Of a stretch of 64,000 nucleotides of DNA, positions 46,321 through 58,470 are shown one piece after another. The first letter of the stretch is position 1. Each line of letters starts with the position of its first letter. This DNA is from Hygrocybe punicea. Taxonomy: Eukaryota > Basidiomycota > Agaricomycetes > Agaricales > Hygrophoraceae. The DNA lies in the NCBI GenBank assembly GCA_963556145.1, contig OY744463.1:4030001-4094000 (forward strand). Direction: 5' to 3'. The notes below the pieces were generated by a model that saw nothing but the letters and a program-made list of their open reading frames with translations, made no database searches and was not told the origin of the DNA. Both the position numbers and the translations under genes were made by a program.

Positions 46321-47101
46321 TCTAGTACCATTCAAACCTTGGGAATGGATTCTTCATAAAATCAACCACGAGGTCGAGACAAACCATGTCATCGTCGTCC
46401 ACTGTGTATCCTCGCACATTCACCGAGAACTTGGCTGTTAAATGAGACACGATTAAAAGAGACAAGGAAGACAGAAACGGAGGCGAGGAAACGTACCTCT
46501 TGGGATTTGTTTCGGCAGGGCGACGGTCTGCGTTACCTCATAGTCATTTGGTTGGATGGGGCACTGCACGGTCGCGTTTGCATTGCGTCTGGCAATTTCT
46601 CAGCTTCAGTACCCCGGGATAATACGGAGAAGAATGATGCTTACGCTTCTTCACAGACATCAATGCGTCGCTGAAGGAGCTTAATACGACCAATCCTCAC
46701 GGTGACATCCACATATGCGCCTTCCTTTATTTAATTCCAAGAAAGGTCTTGTCGGGAATGCCAAGAGTAAAGAGATATGTGCAGACCTTGACAACAGTTG
46801 CGACGTAAGCATTGACTGTGACTGTAAGATTTTGACCGGGTTGCGGAGGGTCGGGAGAAACGACTATTGAGTTGATGGTTACGACATCGTTTGGACTTCC
46901 TGAAAGAGCAGCCTCTTGAATGAAATGATTGCAACGGTGTGTGCTGGTGGACTTACCACAATTTGCGTAGGTCCAACTATCAGTCTTGTGTATCGGACCT
47001 CCATCTGACAACGGCACTTGCGAAAGAGTTGCCTGAGTCAAGCTGGCGAAAAAAGCGACAAGAAGAGCAAAAAGCGTGAAACGAGCCATCGGCGAAGACA
47101 T
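46321..47101 (-). CDS. ML-domain lipid-binding protein (NPC2 / PG-PI transfer type)
   Basis: Four exons. 47101 to 46787 encodes a signal peptide (MARFTLFALLVAFFAS, start at 47101 or 47089), then SWTYANCG and SIVVSPDPPQPGQNLTV, the ML-domain hallmark. 46724 on gives EGAYVDVTVRIGRIKLL and RRIDVCEEA; then come NANATVQCPIQPNDYEV and FSVNVRGYTVDDDDMVCLDL; the stop TAG is at 46323-46321. Conserved cysteines CG, CEEA, CPI and CLDL match the family's disulfide positions. Length about 190 aa, typical. The role is sterol or phospholipid binding in the secretory/vacuolar lumen. Introns have GT...AG ends. No stop or frameshift seen: the clearest intact host gene in the window. Confidence 0.85.
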
Positions 47102-47149
47102 CGGACGATGTTGAAGGGCAAGTGACGGCGGATTGCCACAAGTCAGAAA

Positions 47150-47848
47150 TTGTTCCCACGGCATCCATGTGACTTGGGTCCGATATAAGGCTTATCCATA
47201 CCCATCCCACAGGGTCCGGCAGTTTCAAATTTGGTTTTATTTGTGCGCGTGGCAGACTACGAAAGTTTGAGAAGAAATGGTAAATATTTCTGCAACCTCT
47301 ACCAATACATTTCAACCTTAGCACATATAACAAAAGTGTGATAGAACTTCAATCTGCATAACTTGTTCACAGTAGATTTTAAAAAATCTTGCTATATCTT
47401 TCAAACCAATGGAATCACCATTGTTCTGGGGGGAAATTAGAGTGAAAAAAAAAAATTCTGTTGCGAACAATTTGTTCTAAATGTACATTAGAAGAACCTC
47501 TGATAGTTTGATTGGTGATTATAGCAGTGTGGCAACCTACACAGTTGCTATGGGCAAGTGGCAAAAGGCTTGCTAATGTAATGTTTGTCAAGCATCAGCA
47601 AAGCCTTTTCTGGTAGTCAAAAGTAGTAGAGACTCATATTAAGTGATTTATTGCTTCAGTTTGCTGTGAAAACTAGTTCTAATGTTTGTCAGTAGTGTTT
47701 CCTGACTTTTCAATCAACTGATATATATTTTATTGCACTAAACTGAGGGTGTATCTCATTTATCTTGAGTTGACCACATTTGAAACAATTACCTTAACAA
47801 GTGTGTGCACAGATTTTATAAGCAATTGCCGGACCCCAATCCCACATC
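47150..47848. other. Upstream region of the ML gene and AT-rich spacer
   Basis: 47150-47240 probably includes the ML promoter (a CGATATAAGG sequence at about 47182 on the opposite strand is not clearly placed). The rest is AT-rich with a poly-A run at 47446. Nothing else seen. Confidence 0.35.
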
Positions 47849-48124
47849 ACGTGACACCAAGATAATTGCCATAAAAATGTGAATTATAAACTCACTGAGG
47901 AAAATATGAGAAAAGTGAAACCTATAAAAATTAGAATGTGTTGAAGTGAAGGGCTGGATAAATTCAAGTTATGTTGTAGTGCTGTATTCCAGGAGGAGAT
48001 AGATTTTTAGTATCAGTTTTAGCCCAAAAGTCATGTTTTGGTCACCAAAAATCTATCTCCTCCTTGAATACAGCATCAAAAAACAACTCAAATTCATCCA
48101 ACCCTTCATTTCAACACATTCTAT
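47849..48124. mobile_element. Degenerate hairpin MITE, same family as 25876-26462
   Basis: The left arm starts ACGTGACACCAAGATAATTG and is related to the 26-kb MITE (GTGACACCAAGAGAATTGCT). The inverted right arm covers only the inner part and stops at CACATTCTA, so the element is truncated. Confidence 0.65.
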
Positions 48125-48779
48125 TTGGATAATTCTATATGGCCCCCCAGGGAGCTGGACCCTTATTGCCTTATTTGGGGGGAGGCACCATGGGCAAATA
48201 GCTCCCCATCACCTTTGCATCTCGTTACAGAATCTCATTACTACAATATCTAGATGTCTGGATGATCAATTCTCTAATTGGGTAAGGTACTCATAACCTG
48301 TTCCATAATTGCACTGCCCGGCTTGTCCTCCCACACCCTCAATGTCCACATCTTCCTCTTCCATTTCACCTCACCTCAGCCGCCCTACAGCTGTTGTGCT
48401 AACGTCGTGGTTGTGATGAGGGTTATTCCAAGGCACCAATGGCCTGAAGCCATGGACTGCTTGATTGCAAGTGAAAAAGTCCGAGAGCCACCTGCTGGAT
48501 GGGACACATGAAACATGCCTGCGATAAAACATAAGTGGGGAATGCAAATGGATTTGAGGTATTTCGAACGTACCTTCCACCCTCCCTGCAACGCCATCCA
48601 GCTTGATAGCCAGCGACAATGCCATCATAAACACCCTACACAGAACAGACCCAATGGTGGCCATCGTGCGCAAAGTGGTGGGGTTGGCCAAAAAAACAAG
48701 GTGGGTAGGTTTGGGGTGCTCTGAGGTAAATGCAAGTGTTTTGGATGAATGGGTGCCTTGTTCAGGCTTGAAATGATGC

Positions 48780-49400
48780 ACGGGAAATCGTGCAAGGTGA
48801 GCTGGGGTGGGGAATGGAGTGGGGAAGCGGCCAGGGTGGCGACAGATAGTGTGTTGTGGTTGGGCGTGCGCTGTGGTAAACATTATTGTTTGAGTTGAAT
48901 GGGTCTTGTTGGGGCTTAAAATGAGGTGCGGGGCATTGTGTTGAGTGGGTTGTGGTGGGGAATGGAGCGGGGAAGCGGTAAAGGCGGGTGTTTTGGATGA
49001 ATGGAAGTGTCATGTGGGGCTGAAACAAGGTGCGAGGCATTGTGTGGAGTGGGTTGTGGTGGGGAATGGAGCGGGGAAGTGGCAGGGGTTCCTACAGAAG
49101 GTGTGTTGTCATTGGGGGTACACTGGGTTAAATAGGAGTGTTGTGTGGGGCTGAAATGAGGCAGGGGGCATCGCATGAGGTGGGCTGGGGTGGGGAATGG
49201 AGCGGGGAAGAGGCCGGGGTGGCGACAGATGGTGTGTTGTTGTCGGGGCTGCATGGGGTAAAGGCGGGTGATTGGGATGAATTGGCATCTTATTGGGGCT
49301 AAAAATGAAGTGCAGGGCATCGTGTTGAGTGAGTTGTGGTGGGGAATTGAACCAGGGAAGCAGCAGGGGTTGCTACAGAAGGTGTGTTGTCATTTGGGGT
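48780..49400. repeat. Tandem repeats with GGGGAATGGAGCGGGGAAG core
   Basis: Five or six degenerate units of roughly 110-190 bp. Each has GTGGTGGGGAATGGAGCGGGGAAG, often followed by GGTGTGTTGT and GGATGAATGG segments. The open frames on the minus strand follow the repeat. A short tract with the same GGGAATGGAGCGGGGAG core lies at 58400. Confidence 0.8.
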
Positions 49401-49798
49401 ACACTAGGTTCTGAATGAAAGACTCGGCACCCTCGCGTACTTGCCCAGCTTATGGCCAATTCCAGACTGCTTGACCAAATGAAGTCTTGAACTCGAGAAA
49501 TGACTTTTAGGTCTGTGCAACTTGAAGGGTTCATGACTATGCCAACTAGTCAGTGGGTAATAGAATGCTATAGCGCTAAGTCCCAGTGAGAATCGGACAT
49601 TTTCGTATATATTCAGGTCTTGTGGATTCGTGCGAAATACAATATCTATATTCGGATAGTTGGCCATCTTATCTTATCTGTGCGAGATAGCTGTATGTGA
49701 ATACACCTCTGAGTTGCTTCTCGGATATGCCTGTGCCGTGATATATAAATCATATTCCCGCAACGCAATAGCGATACTTTACACTATCCTACGCAACT

Positions 49799-52700
49799 AT
49801 GTGAGTTTAATTTTCCTATCAAGTTACTAGTTCCAACGATCTGTTATAGGGAACACCGCTACTTCTGTGATTGTCAGAGGCATTGCAAGGAGTGGAAAGA
49901 GGTCTCTCGGAGGACGTACGAAAGGCATGCCCAATACCACAACCGCACTGCAGATATCCTTCAACAATACCTGGCTGAACACAACATTCCACCACTGGAC
50001 TCGATACAGTCTGACAGAGAGCCCCCACTGCTCGAAGATGATGATGATGAACCTATGGATGTTCCACACAGTGAGGAACATCTGATTTATGACCGCGAAC
50101 CCGAGATCCCAATGCAAGGCGATGATATTGAAGAACTATACACGGACGTTCCTTTTGCGCACCATCCCAATTCACCGACACCTGAACCCAGACCTCCATC
50201 TGTAACAGTCGCACTGGATGACGATGAGGGTGGATTTAGTGAAGATCTCAATCCATTTGAGGTAAGCATCTAGATCACTGCCTGGGCCTCTCGCCATCCA
50301 TATAATAATGAGAATTAGGATAATACCACCTCCGAGTCTGGAAACTACCCCACCAATCTGCATGGTATGGATGCACCGAGTTGGACCAGTCCCATCTCTG
50401 ATGCAAGCGATTTACCATTGGAATTCAATCCCGACAATGCCACCTTCAACGACCTCAAAACAACGCTCCAGTTCATCAATCTTTTACGCATTGCAACACT
50501 CAATGATGGCACCCTCGATGATGAAATCATTGATCGCCTCAGAAATCCATTGCAAGGGCCCCCCGAAATTGATGACCCAGACCTTCTACTTGCGCTCAAA
50601 GTATTCCTTGCCACAAACAACGCTTCCAAAGATTGCTACACGAAAGTTCATGATGCCATTTGCGGTCGCTTCCCTGAATGCGAGTTTCTCTCTCAAGACA
50701 GGCTCAAGCGTCGAATCACACAACTAACCAGCATCACATCCATAGTCCACCACATGTGCATTAATTCATGCATCGGTTACACTGGTCCTTTCAAAGATCT
50801 AACCCACTGTCCTTACTGCAACACATTCCGATATGACCATACTCTATACGACACGAGCAATGTCGAGAAAAAGGTTCCATGTCAAACATTTTACACCATC
50901 CCCCTTGGACCCCAACTACAAGCATTATACCGCAGCCAGGAAATGGCTGCAGCCATGTGCTATTGAAGGACTCACACAAGAGAAGTTGTGGAAGAACTCC
51001 AAGCAAAAAATGGAGTACTCGATGCCTACGGCGATTTTGTCACCAGTTCAGAATACCTTGAAGCCTTCATCCGAGGTGATATCAGTGACCATGATATCGC
51101 GCTGGTTCTCTCACTCGATGGGGCACAACTCTATGAAAAGAAGTGCTCTGATTGCTGGATTCTTATTTGGATCCTATTCGAACTCTCCCCCGACAAGAGA
51201 TAAAGACACGTACTCCCCGGTGGGTTTATTACTGGACCCAATAAACCGAAACACTTTGATTCCTTCTCATATCCAACTCTTAACCATCTCTCGGCACTGC
51301 AACGCGACAGTTTCTACATCTGGGATGCATACGATGCATCCATTTATCTCTCCCACCCCTTCTTTGTCATCAGAACGGCTGATGGCCCCGGCGCGACAAC
51401 TGTCAATGGCATGACCAGCCATCAGGGATACTACTCATGTCGTTTATACTGCCCCATTAAAGGACGCCGGTTTCCTGGAGACAAGAGGTATTATCCTGTT
51501 CACCTCAAACCACATCATTACCATGTCGATGGTTGCAACCATGCCGACTACAATTTCACTCGCATGCCATCCCGACCTCCTGATGAATATCTCAACAATC
51601 TCACTTATCTCATTGTGTCACTCACTAACAGGGAATATGAAGATCGCCGCAAACTCACTGGAATTGTTAAGCCAAGTCTTTTCAGTGGATTGCCCTCCCG
51701 CCGGATGCTTGCGATCCCAGGTTGCTTCGCCACCGACCTAATGCATATCATTGCTCTCAACATAACTGACCTACTCCTCTCCCTTTGGCACGGAATTATC
51801 AAATGCAAAGCCCCCGATGATAAGACAACTTGGGACTGGGCCATTCTGCAAGGCGAAGCTTGGCAAGAGCATGGGAAGTGCGTTGCCGAAATGACACCTT
51901 ATCTACCTGGGTCTTTCGATGTCCTGCCCCGTAATCCTGCAGAACGCATCTCCAGTGGTTATAAAGCCTGGGAGTTTTTAACCTACATCTTCGTCCTTGG
52001 CCCTGGTCTTTTCTACGGTTTCCTTCTTGATCACTATTTCCAAAACTTCTGCAAACTCGTGGCAGCAGTCCGAATTCTCCACCAATGCATCATCACAAGA
52101 GCAGATATAACAAACGCTCATACACTTATCACCGAATTTGTGCAGGAGTTCAAGGAGCTATATTATCAAAGAAAACCTGAGTGTATCCATTTCTGCCAAC
52201 CCAGCATCCACGGCCTTTTACATCTTACACGGGAAACCATTCGGCTCAGCCCACCCTGCTATTACATGCAATGGACAATGGAACAAACAATCGGAAACCT
52301 TACGGAAGAAATCAAACAACCATCCCATCCATATGCAAACCTTGCACAACGTGGCATTCGACGAGCACAAGTGAATGCACTCAAGGCAATGATTCCGGAA
52401 CTTCAGCCAGATGAAACACTACCTCGGGGCTCTCTAGTTCTTGGTGATGGGTACATTTTATTACGGGCAAGAGACAAGAGGGCAGTCAGAATCCCTGATC
52501 CTGCTGGTGCCGCTATTTGTGAGTACATGGAACTCGCCAACGAGAGGCCTGCACTGGACTGGATTCCTCATGTGTGTCAGTGGGCACGATTGCGCCTGCC
52601 AACTGGACAAAATGCACGATCTTCTTGGAAGGAAAAGTCCAAATCGCTTGGGCAGGTTGTCCGTATGTCCCGCAATATCAAGGTAATCGTAAAGACTAAA

Positions 52701-53049
52701 TATACATGTTATTCTCATTGTCAGTTAGTTTCAAACAGATGACATGCTCAACTATGGCAAAGTACAATTCTTCTTTCAAGCAAATGTTCAGAACAAGACC
52801 AGAACACTCGCTCTTGTATCAACGTATTCCCCACCGAACCCCGCCATATTTCAAATGTCATATAACACATTATGGGCTTGTCGATATCAAGGTCAGAACA
52901 AACTCGAAGTTATCAATGTGCATGATATTCTCTCTGTCATTGCTTTACCTCCATTTCCTGCTCTGGAGGGAATCTCATTCATTGGAGAAAAACTTGGCTT
53001 GGATGTTGCAGCGTTAGGTGGCATAGAACAGGATTTCGAAGATATCTAA
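49799..53049 (+). pseudogene. Tnp2-family transposase
   Basis: The start codon is split by an intron: AT at 49799-49800, intron 49801-49849 (GTGAGT...TTATAG), then G plus HRYFCDCQRHCKEW, a C2H2-like finger. The main exon runs from 50318: PYCNTFRYD, LVLSLDGAQLYEKK, LPGGFITGPNKPKH, WDAYDASIYLSHP, ADGPGATTVNGM, CRLYCPIKGRR, FSGLPSRRMLAIPGCFATDL, MHIIALNITDLLLSLWHG and QPSIHGLLHL. The last exon (about 52740-53049) ends with SVIALPPFPA and EKLGLDVAALGG. In-frame stops at 50964-50966 (TGA, Arg CGA expected) and 51201-51203 (TAA). The family is clear; this copy is inactive. Confidence 0.85.
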
Positions 53050-53974
53050 TTGCTCATCATGTATGTATGATAGTGAACAGAGAGCAGTACAAGAGGACAC
53101 AGGAAGACAAACGAGAACAAATGAGAACAAGAGAATGAGAACACAACAATGCGACTAATGAAAAGAATGGAAGAAATGTTATTAATAACTAACACCTATG
53201 CCGTTTACTGGGGCGAATGTTCTCCTTGGCATCTATTTGCACCTCGTCATCCAAGCAAGTGACCTCATCATCCAAGCGAGTGACCCTGTAGGTGTGAACT
53301 GGCGGATTGAGAACATTGCATCCAGGGCGATAGCGGCAGTTGAGGATACAGGCAGGAAAGCCTTCACTTGCCTGCTACAAGAACCAAGCAACTCCCTCGG
53401 ATTGATATCCCCCAATTCGTCTTGCTTAACGATGTAGTCATCCTCATAGATCTCCGCTTTTATGCTACAAAATGGTGATGTCAATATGAATGACCTCCTT
53501 GTTAAGAATCTGTGTGACATACACAGGAATGGCGCCATGTAAATCACTGCTTTCTTTGCTCACATTATTCCCTCCACCGAGTTCAGAATTTCCTTTGTGT
53601 TTATTCATGGTAATCACCAGGGTCTGAGATGATCAGTTAGGTAGCAGAGACACGTAGGATGTATGCACCATTGGACCAGGTTTTGCAGCATCGAAATCAA
53701 CCGTGTAAGTGCTCCAGTTACTGGTGAGATTGTCGACATGAAGGTGCACAACACGGTGTAGAGACATATATATCTCTGGGTACGTATTCACTTATTTTAC
53801 CATATTCCCTATTTGTTCTATCATTTGTATGTAGTGGCTGTTGTAAATAGTCACAAACAAGAAGAGTTTGGGTTTTCATCCCATTGACAACGAACTCACT
53901 CATTGAATCCGCGCCTACCCAGGCCGTGTTCACCACAACAGTCGGCTGGGAGAGAGACTGTGGACATAGTAGCT
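53050..53974. other. Spacer between the two genes of the Tnp2 element
   Basis: No gene supported. A short open frame at 53198-53437 and its antisense have no recognisable content. Confidence 0.35.
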
Positions 53975-53982
53975 GAAGAGAA

Positions 53983-55239
53983 TAGTGCTACCAAAGTTCA
54001 GTTCAGACCAGTTCAGACCCATTTTGGCTGAACCCTGAACCGAACTCCAGGTTCAGTTCAGGATTTCACGTGAACTGAACCTGAACCGCCCTGAACCGTT
54101 CAGATATTTTTTTCAGGGCCCAAACTGGGTTCATGAACGGTTCGGACACTCAATTTTACGGTTATCACGTATTCTACATGTAAAATTTCACAATTTATTC
54201 TAACTAACTACAAAACTCAATATATTATTATTAAAAATTCAACCTCTGGCGCTGGTGAGGCACCCATCTCCCTGTAACCTCGCAAACATAGCCCCGACGT
54301 CAATTGATGCTGGGCTGCGCGTTCGCGAGGTGTTAGCCGGAGGTGGGGACCTGGTCCCGCCTTGGCGCTGGTGGTCGCACACCTAGTGCAGTGGGAGTCG
54401 GTCGGTGCACCGCTCCTGTTGCTCCCCTCGCCTCCGTCGTGATCCGTCATCCTCATCCTTGGTGTTGCCATCGTGTTGCCATTGCCGTTGCCATTGCCAT
54501 TGCCGTTGCCGTTGCCATTCCATTGGCGTGGGGCATTGGCGTGAGCGTGAGCGTTGGCGTGGGCACGGGCGCGGGTGAGGGCAAGGGTGTCGGTGTGGTC
54601 ATGGGCGTCGTTGGGCTGGTGTGTATAGTGGTATTAGCTGACTTCATTAATAAGAAATACAAACTTACGAAGGGCAGCGGGGTTGGGTGCACCTTCCACG
54701 CCGCTCTCTTTCTCTCGTTTGGGGGTTATTCGTTGATGGCGACGCACTGCTATGGTGGTGCTGGTGCTGGTGCTGGTGCTGCCACTGCCCCTCGTCATCA
54801 TCATCATCATCGTCGTCGTCGTCCATCTGGTGGTGCCGACTTGGTGGTGGTTGGTAGAGGAGCCTACAAAACTATTAGTGAATGAGAAATAAATGATGAA
54901 GAATGTAGAACTTACCTATTTGCCTCGAATGCTTGCGTTCGAGGCTTTTGAGAGTGGTGGTTGGTGGCTGAGAATAAAGTTTAGTGACTAAAATGGAAAT
55001 TTGCCGAATCGGTATGTGAGTAAAACTTTCGTTTTGAGTGCAAAATACATACCTGTGGATATCGGTTTGGCGGTTCTGAACTGCTCGTGAACTGTTTAGA
55101 CAACCCGGGGGTTGCCTGAACCCCGAACTGGACCCGGGGTTCAGTTCAGCCCAAGGTGCTGGACTGAACCGAACTTCCGGTTCGGTTCAGAGTTCGAACC
55201 GGGTTCGGATCAGTTCTGAACTGAACTTTGGCAGCACTA
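53983..55239. mobile_element. hAT-like non-autonomous element 3 (1.26 kb, GTTCAG-rich ends)
   Basis: Starts TAGTGCTACCAAAGTTCAG, ends CTGAACTTTGGCAGCACTA, with a perfect 8-bp duplication GAAGAGAA (53975-53982 and 55240-55247). Both ends are dense in GTTCAG/GAACCG motifs. The interior has GTTGCCATTGCC microsatellite and one CCTCGC-family palindrome (54277-54331). No gene. Confidence 0.9.
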
Positions 55240-55246
55240 GAAGAGA

Positions 55247-58200
55247 ATGTGTGACGTCATGGTGCAGGCATCTCTTCGTCCGACATCTCTTCCTCCTCTG
55301 ATGCCTGCCTTGTCCCAGCACAATTCTTCGTCCTATTCTGCACCATTTTCTCCTCATTCTGCATCAGAATGCTCTTTTGTCGATGAACTCTCTGATTACT
55401 CCGATTTGCCAGCAAATATTCTAGATTCATACCCTTCGCACTATGTCCACCACTCGTCTCATGCAAGTCAGATCAAAGATCAAGGAACCACACCCAGAGC
55501 TCTCAGATACCAGACAAAACTACTAGTGATGGATAGGTTTGGTTCTAAACCGAGGTTTGGACCTGAACTGAACTGAACCGAACCTGAAATAGGGTTCAGG
55601 TTCAAGCTGAAGCCTGAACCGAACCTGAGGTTCAGTTCAAGGTTCAGGCAGGGGGGAAATTCTGTGAACCTGGTTCAAACCAGTTTGAACCTGAACCTAA
55701 ACTTCAACAAATGTGACATAATTTTGCCTAATTTTTGGAAGAAACATGATCACTTTTCTCTTGTTGTAGCTAACAACTTCCTGTTAAATCCTGCCACTCT
55801 CCTTCAGGGGGTTTGAGCTCTGGATTGGTCAGGATAAGTTGGTATAAGTTGTATAATATCTGAGGATTATGCCAAGGTAAGCCTCAAGTACGTATGATGT
55901 ATTATATTATCATTATTTTTAAGTACCACAGTTGCAACATTGAAGCTGATAAGCTTAATTTCTTTAACATGTTAGCTTTAAGTGATACAAATGTACAGTA
56001 ATACATACAATTTGCTCTAAAGGAACCTTTGTTCATGCTATATAACCACAAGGCATAAAATAAAGGCATTTATACTGAATAAAAATGTAATCTAGCCCTA
56101 TGATACACTTACAGGTTTGGTTCAGGGTTCAGATCAGGGTGAACCTGAACTGAACCTGTTTGAACCTGAACCTAAGGTTCAGTTCAAGGTTCAGCAAATT
56201 GACTGAACTGAACCTTAGGTTCGGTTCAAGGTTTGGATTTTTTTGGCCTGAACCGGACCAAACCGAACCTGTCCATCACTAAAAACTACAGGACCATTGG
56301 AAACCAAGTTTTTCACAAGAAACAGTACGCATATATGCACTTTATTCTGATAAATATTCTGATCAGTCTAATGTACAGCATTCTTTGCATTCTTTGCACC
56401 CATCCGCTCTCCCGTCTTCAATCAAATATCTAGATCACAATGATCTGCTCTGCAACAAGGTTTATCAAGATCTCTATCACAAGTATTTGACTGTACAGTC
56501 AAAACTCGAGTCGTCTCAGTAAGTTTCCATCTATTCAGTACATGTACATGTACATTCTTCTTGCTAATAATGTGAAAGGGAAGCACTAAGTATACTTGCG
56601 AATACCATGCAATCGGGGCCAAGTCGCAACTCATCTGCGTCATCTGATACCTTATTTCAAATGTCATCAAACGCACTACCGGCACCTCTGCTGCAGTCAA
56701 ATTATCCGGATGTCAAATGCTAGGTGAAGAGGATGTGGACAGGAATGAAAGGGCAAGAGGTAACGGATTTGAATACCACAGTTGGCCTCCGAGGCCAATC
56801 TCGGATCGCGGCTGGAGAGAATGTGTCTTTCACGTTCATTAAAAGCGAAGAGGGAGTACCTTCAAGTGGTCATCGTGTTCGTGACATTACAGCAGCAGCA
56901 CGAGAGATTTGGCTCGAATTACACAAGCAGGGTCAAGCGCCCGTGACGTGGGGACAAGGATCTGCAACAGTCTGTAATTTCTACCGAATTTAAATGTACA
57001 AGCGCATCCCCGAACTCCGATACTGCGAAAATCACTGGAAAGTAGATCAAATTGCAACAGCGACGTACTCTGGCTGGCATCGCAAGCATGTTTTGGGAAT
57101 CGGCAAATCGGTCAAGAAAGATAATATGGTGTCCGAGTCCCAAGATGCATTCGATAGCTCAGAAGTGAAGCACATTCCAGAAAAGCGACCACCAACAAGT
57201 ACCCTATCGTCTCGCCAGCCCAAGAAATTCAAGATTCCAGTGCTTCCACAGCCATGCATTTTGACCCTGTCGAACCCACAAGAAGTCTTTGATGAGCCGC
57301 TTTCCACGCTAAGTTCCCCTGCAACACTTCTCCCTTCTGGTTTACTGCCTTCCATTTCACCTCCAATGTCACCAGGTTTGCTTTTGCCTCTACTACACGA
57401 AACTGGTCTGCAATCTCCCCCTACTCATACACCAGTGCCTCTTTCCCCTACCCTTGTAATGGAACCAATCCCATTGGTGACCACACTACAATCCACACCC
57501 GTCACTCCAATTGTTTCCCCGGAAGTACTTTCATTGGCGTCAACTCCGATTGTCGCCCCGGAAGTACTTTCATCGGCACCAATAACCCCGGCAGATAGTG
57601 GCACTGTGCTAGTCACGCCTCAGGGCACTCAAGATTCTCCATTGCCAGGATCATCTATGTCTACGCATGGGATGAAGATCGTGAACCCGTTGTAAGTCAT
57701 TAACTTAGTTGTTTTCTATAAGTGTGCTCATATTGGTAAAGTGAGATGGCAAGCGAAGAAGTAGTGACAGATCCGTTCAAGCTGTCAAAAATTGGTATGT
57801 GCGCATTTTTATTCTATATCCCATATTGATGATAGTGCCACACAGGGATGAGAACATTCAAGTGTCTCAATGCAGCCATGGGCACCACTAATACAACAGC
57901 CTCCTCTGAGGGCACCACAGCTACGACCACTACTCCTGAGCCCCCCTCTAGCTCCTCAGCTGTACCAACGAGCACACTATCAATGTCAATATCCAAAGGG
58001 AAGAGGAAGCCGGCTGTGAAGAAGGAACGGATGATGGTCCCAAGTACTGCACTGGTGCTGAAGTAAGTTGATGATTCATCGCGAGAAGTACACTGACTCC
58101 GGGACTGTCAGGAATCTTTTCGCGATCGACTATTGCAAGAACAATTCTATTACCAAGATTGCATTCGATGCACTGTGGAATAGTCTGGATGATGCCACGA

Positions 58201-58313
58201 AGCAGGTGAGTTCCCAGATCATTCAAGTACTCATGAATCTACTGACTACACTGTAACTACAGCAATACGAGGAGCTTAGCATCAAGACAAAGAAAGAACT
58301 CAAGGAAGCGAAG
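55247..58313 (+). pseudogene. Second gene of the Tnp2 element (unknown TE-associated family), split by hAT-like element 4
   Basis: Starts MCDVMVQASLRPTSLPPLM beside the hAT-3 duplication. The exon reads to RYQTKL at 55523; after the hAT-4 insertion it resumes in frame with QDHWKPSFSQET (56290) and ends LTVQSKLESSQ/GTAAGT (56519). Later exons carry FTFIKSEEGVPSSG, APVTWGQGSAT, PELRYCENHWKVDQIATATY, a Pro/Ser/Thr-rich region, and a C-terminal block NLFAIDYCKNNSITKIAFDA with WNSLDDATKQ. I know this block only as a recurring hypothetical in basidiomycete TEs. Premature stops at 56721-56723 (TAG) and 56991-56993 (TAA). End uncertain. Confidence 0.6.
55524..56281. mobile_element. hAT-like non-autonomous element 4 (758 bp, GAACCTGAAC-rich ends)
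   Basis: Starts TAGTGATGGATAGGTTTGG and ends CGAACCTGTCCATCACTA, with a perfect 8-bp duplication AAAACTAC (55516-55523 and 56282-56289). The ends are full of GGTTCAGGTTC-type motifs. No coding capacity. Its removal restores an uninterrupted reading frame of the host TE gene. Confidence 0.9.
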
Positions 58314-58349
58314 GTGAGAGCACTGTCGGCAGCGATGAATGGATGGAAA

Positions 58350-58470
58350 TGACCTAGAACATGGAGGCGGGGAGCAGGGGAGCAGGAACAGGGGAGCAGG
58401 GAATGGAGCGGGGAGCAGGAGCAGAGGGAACAGGGGAGCAGAGGGCGGAGGGGGAGGGGGAACAGGATGG
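58350..58470. repeat. GGGGAGCAGGA microsatellite
   Basis: Degenerate GGGGAGCAGG/GGAACAGG repeat inside the right end of the Tnp2 element, compositionally like the 48.8-49.4 kb tandem repeats. Confidence 0.7.

Noticed and set aside
49404..49667. 88-codon minus-strand frame at the left edge of the Tnp2 element
   Set aside because: Spans the element boundary at 49582, so it cannot be a single gene of either side.
54343..54885. 180-codon open frame inside hAT-like element 3
   Set aside because: Derived from GTTGCCATTGCC microsatellite; hydrophobic Val/Ala run without domain features.
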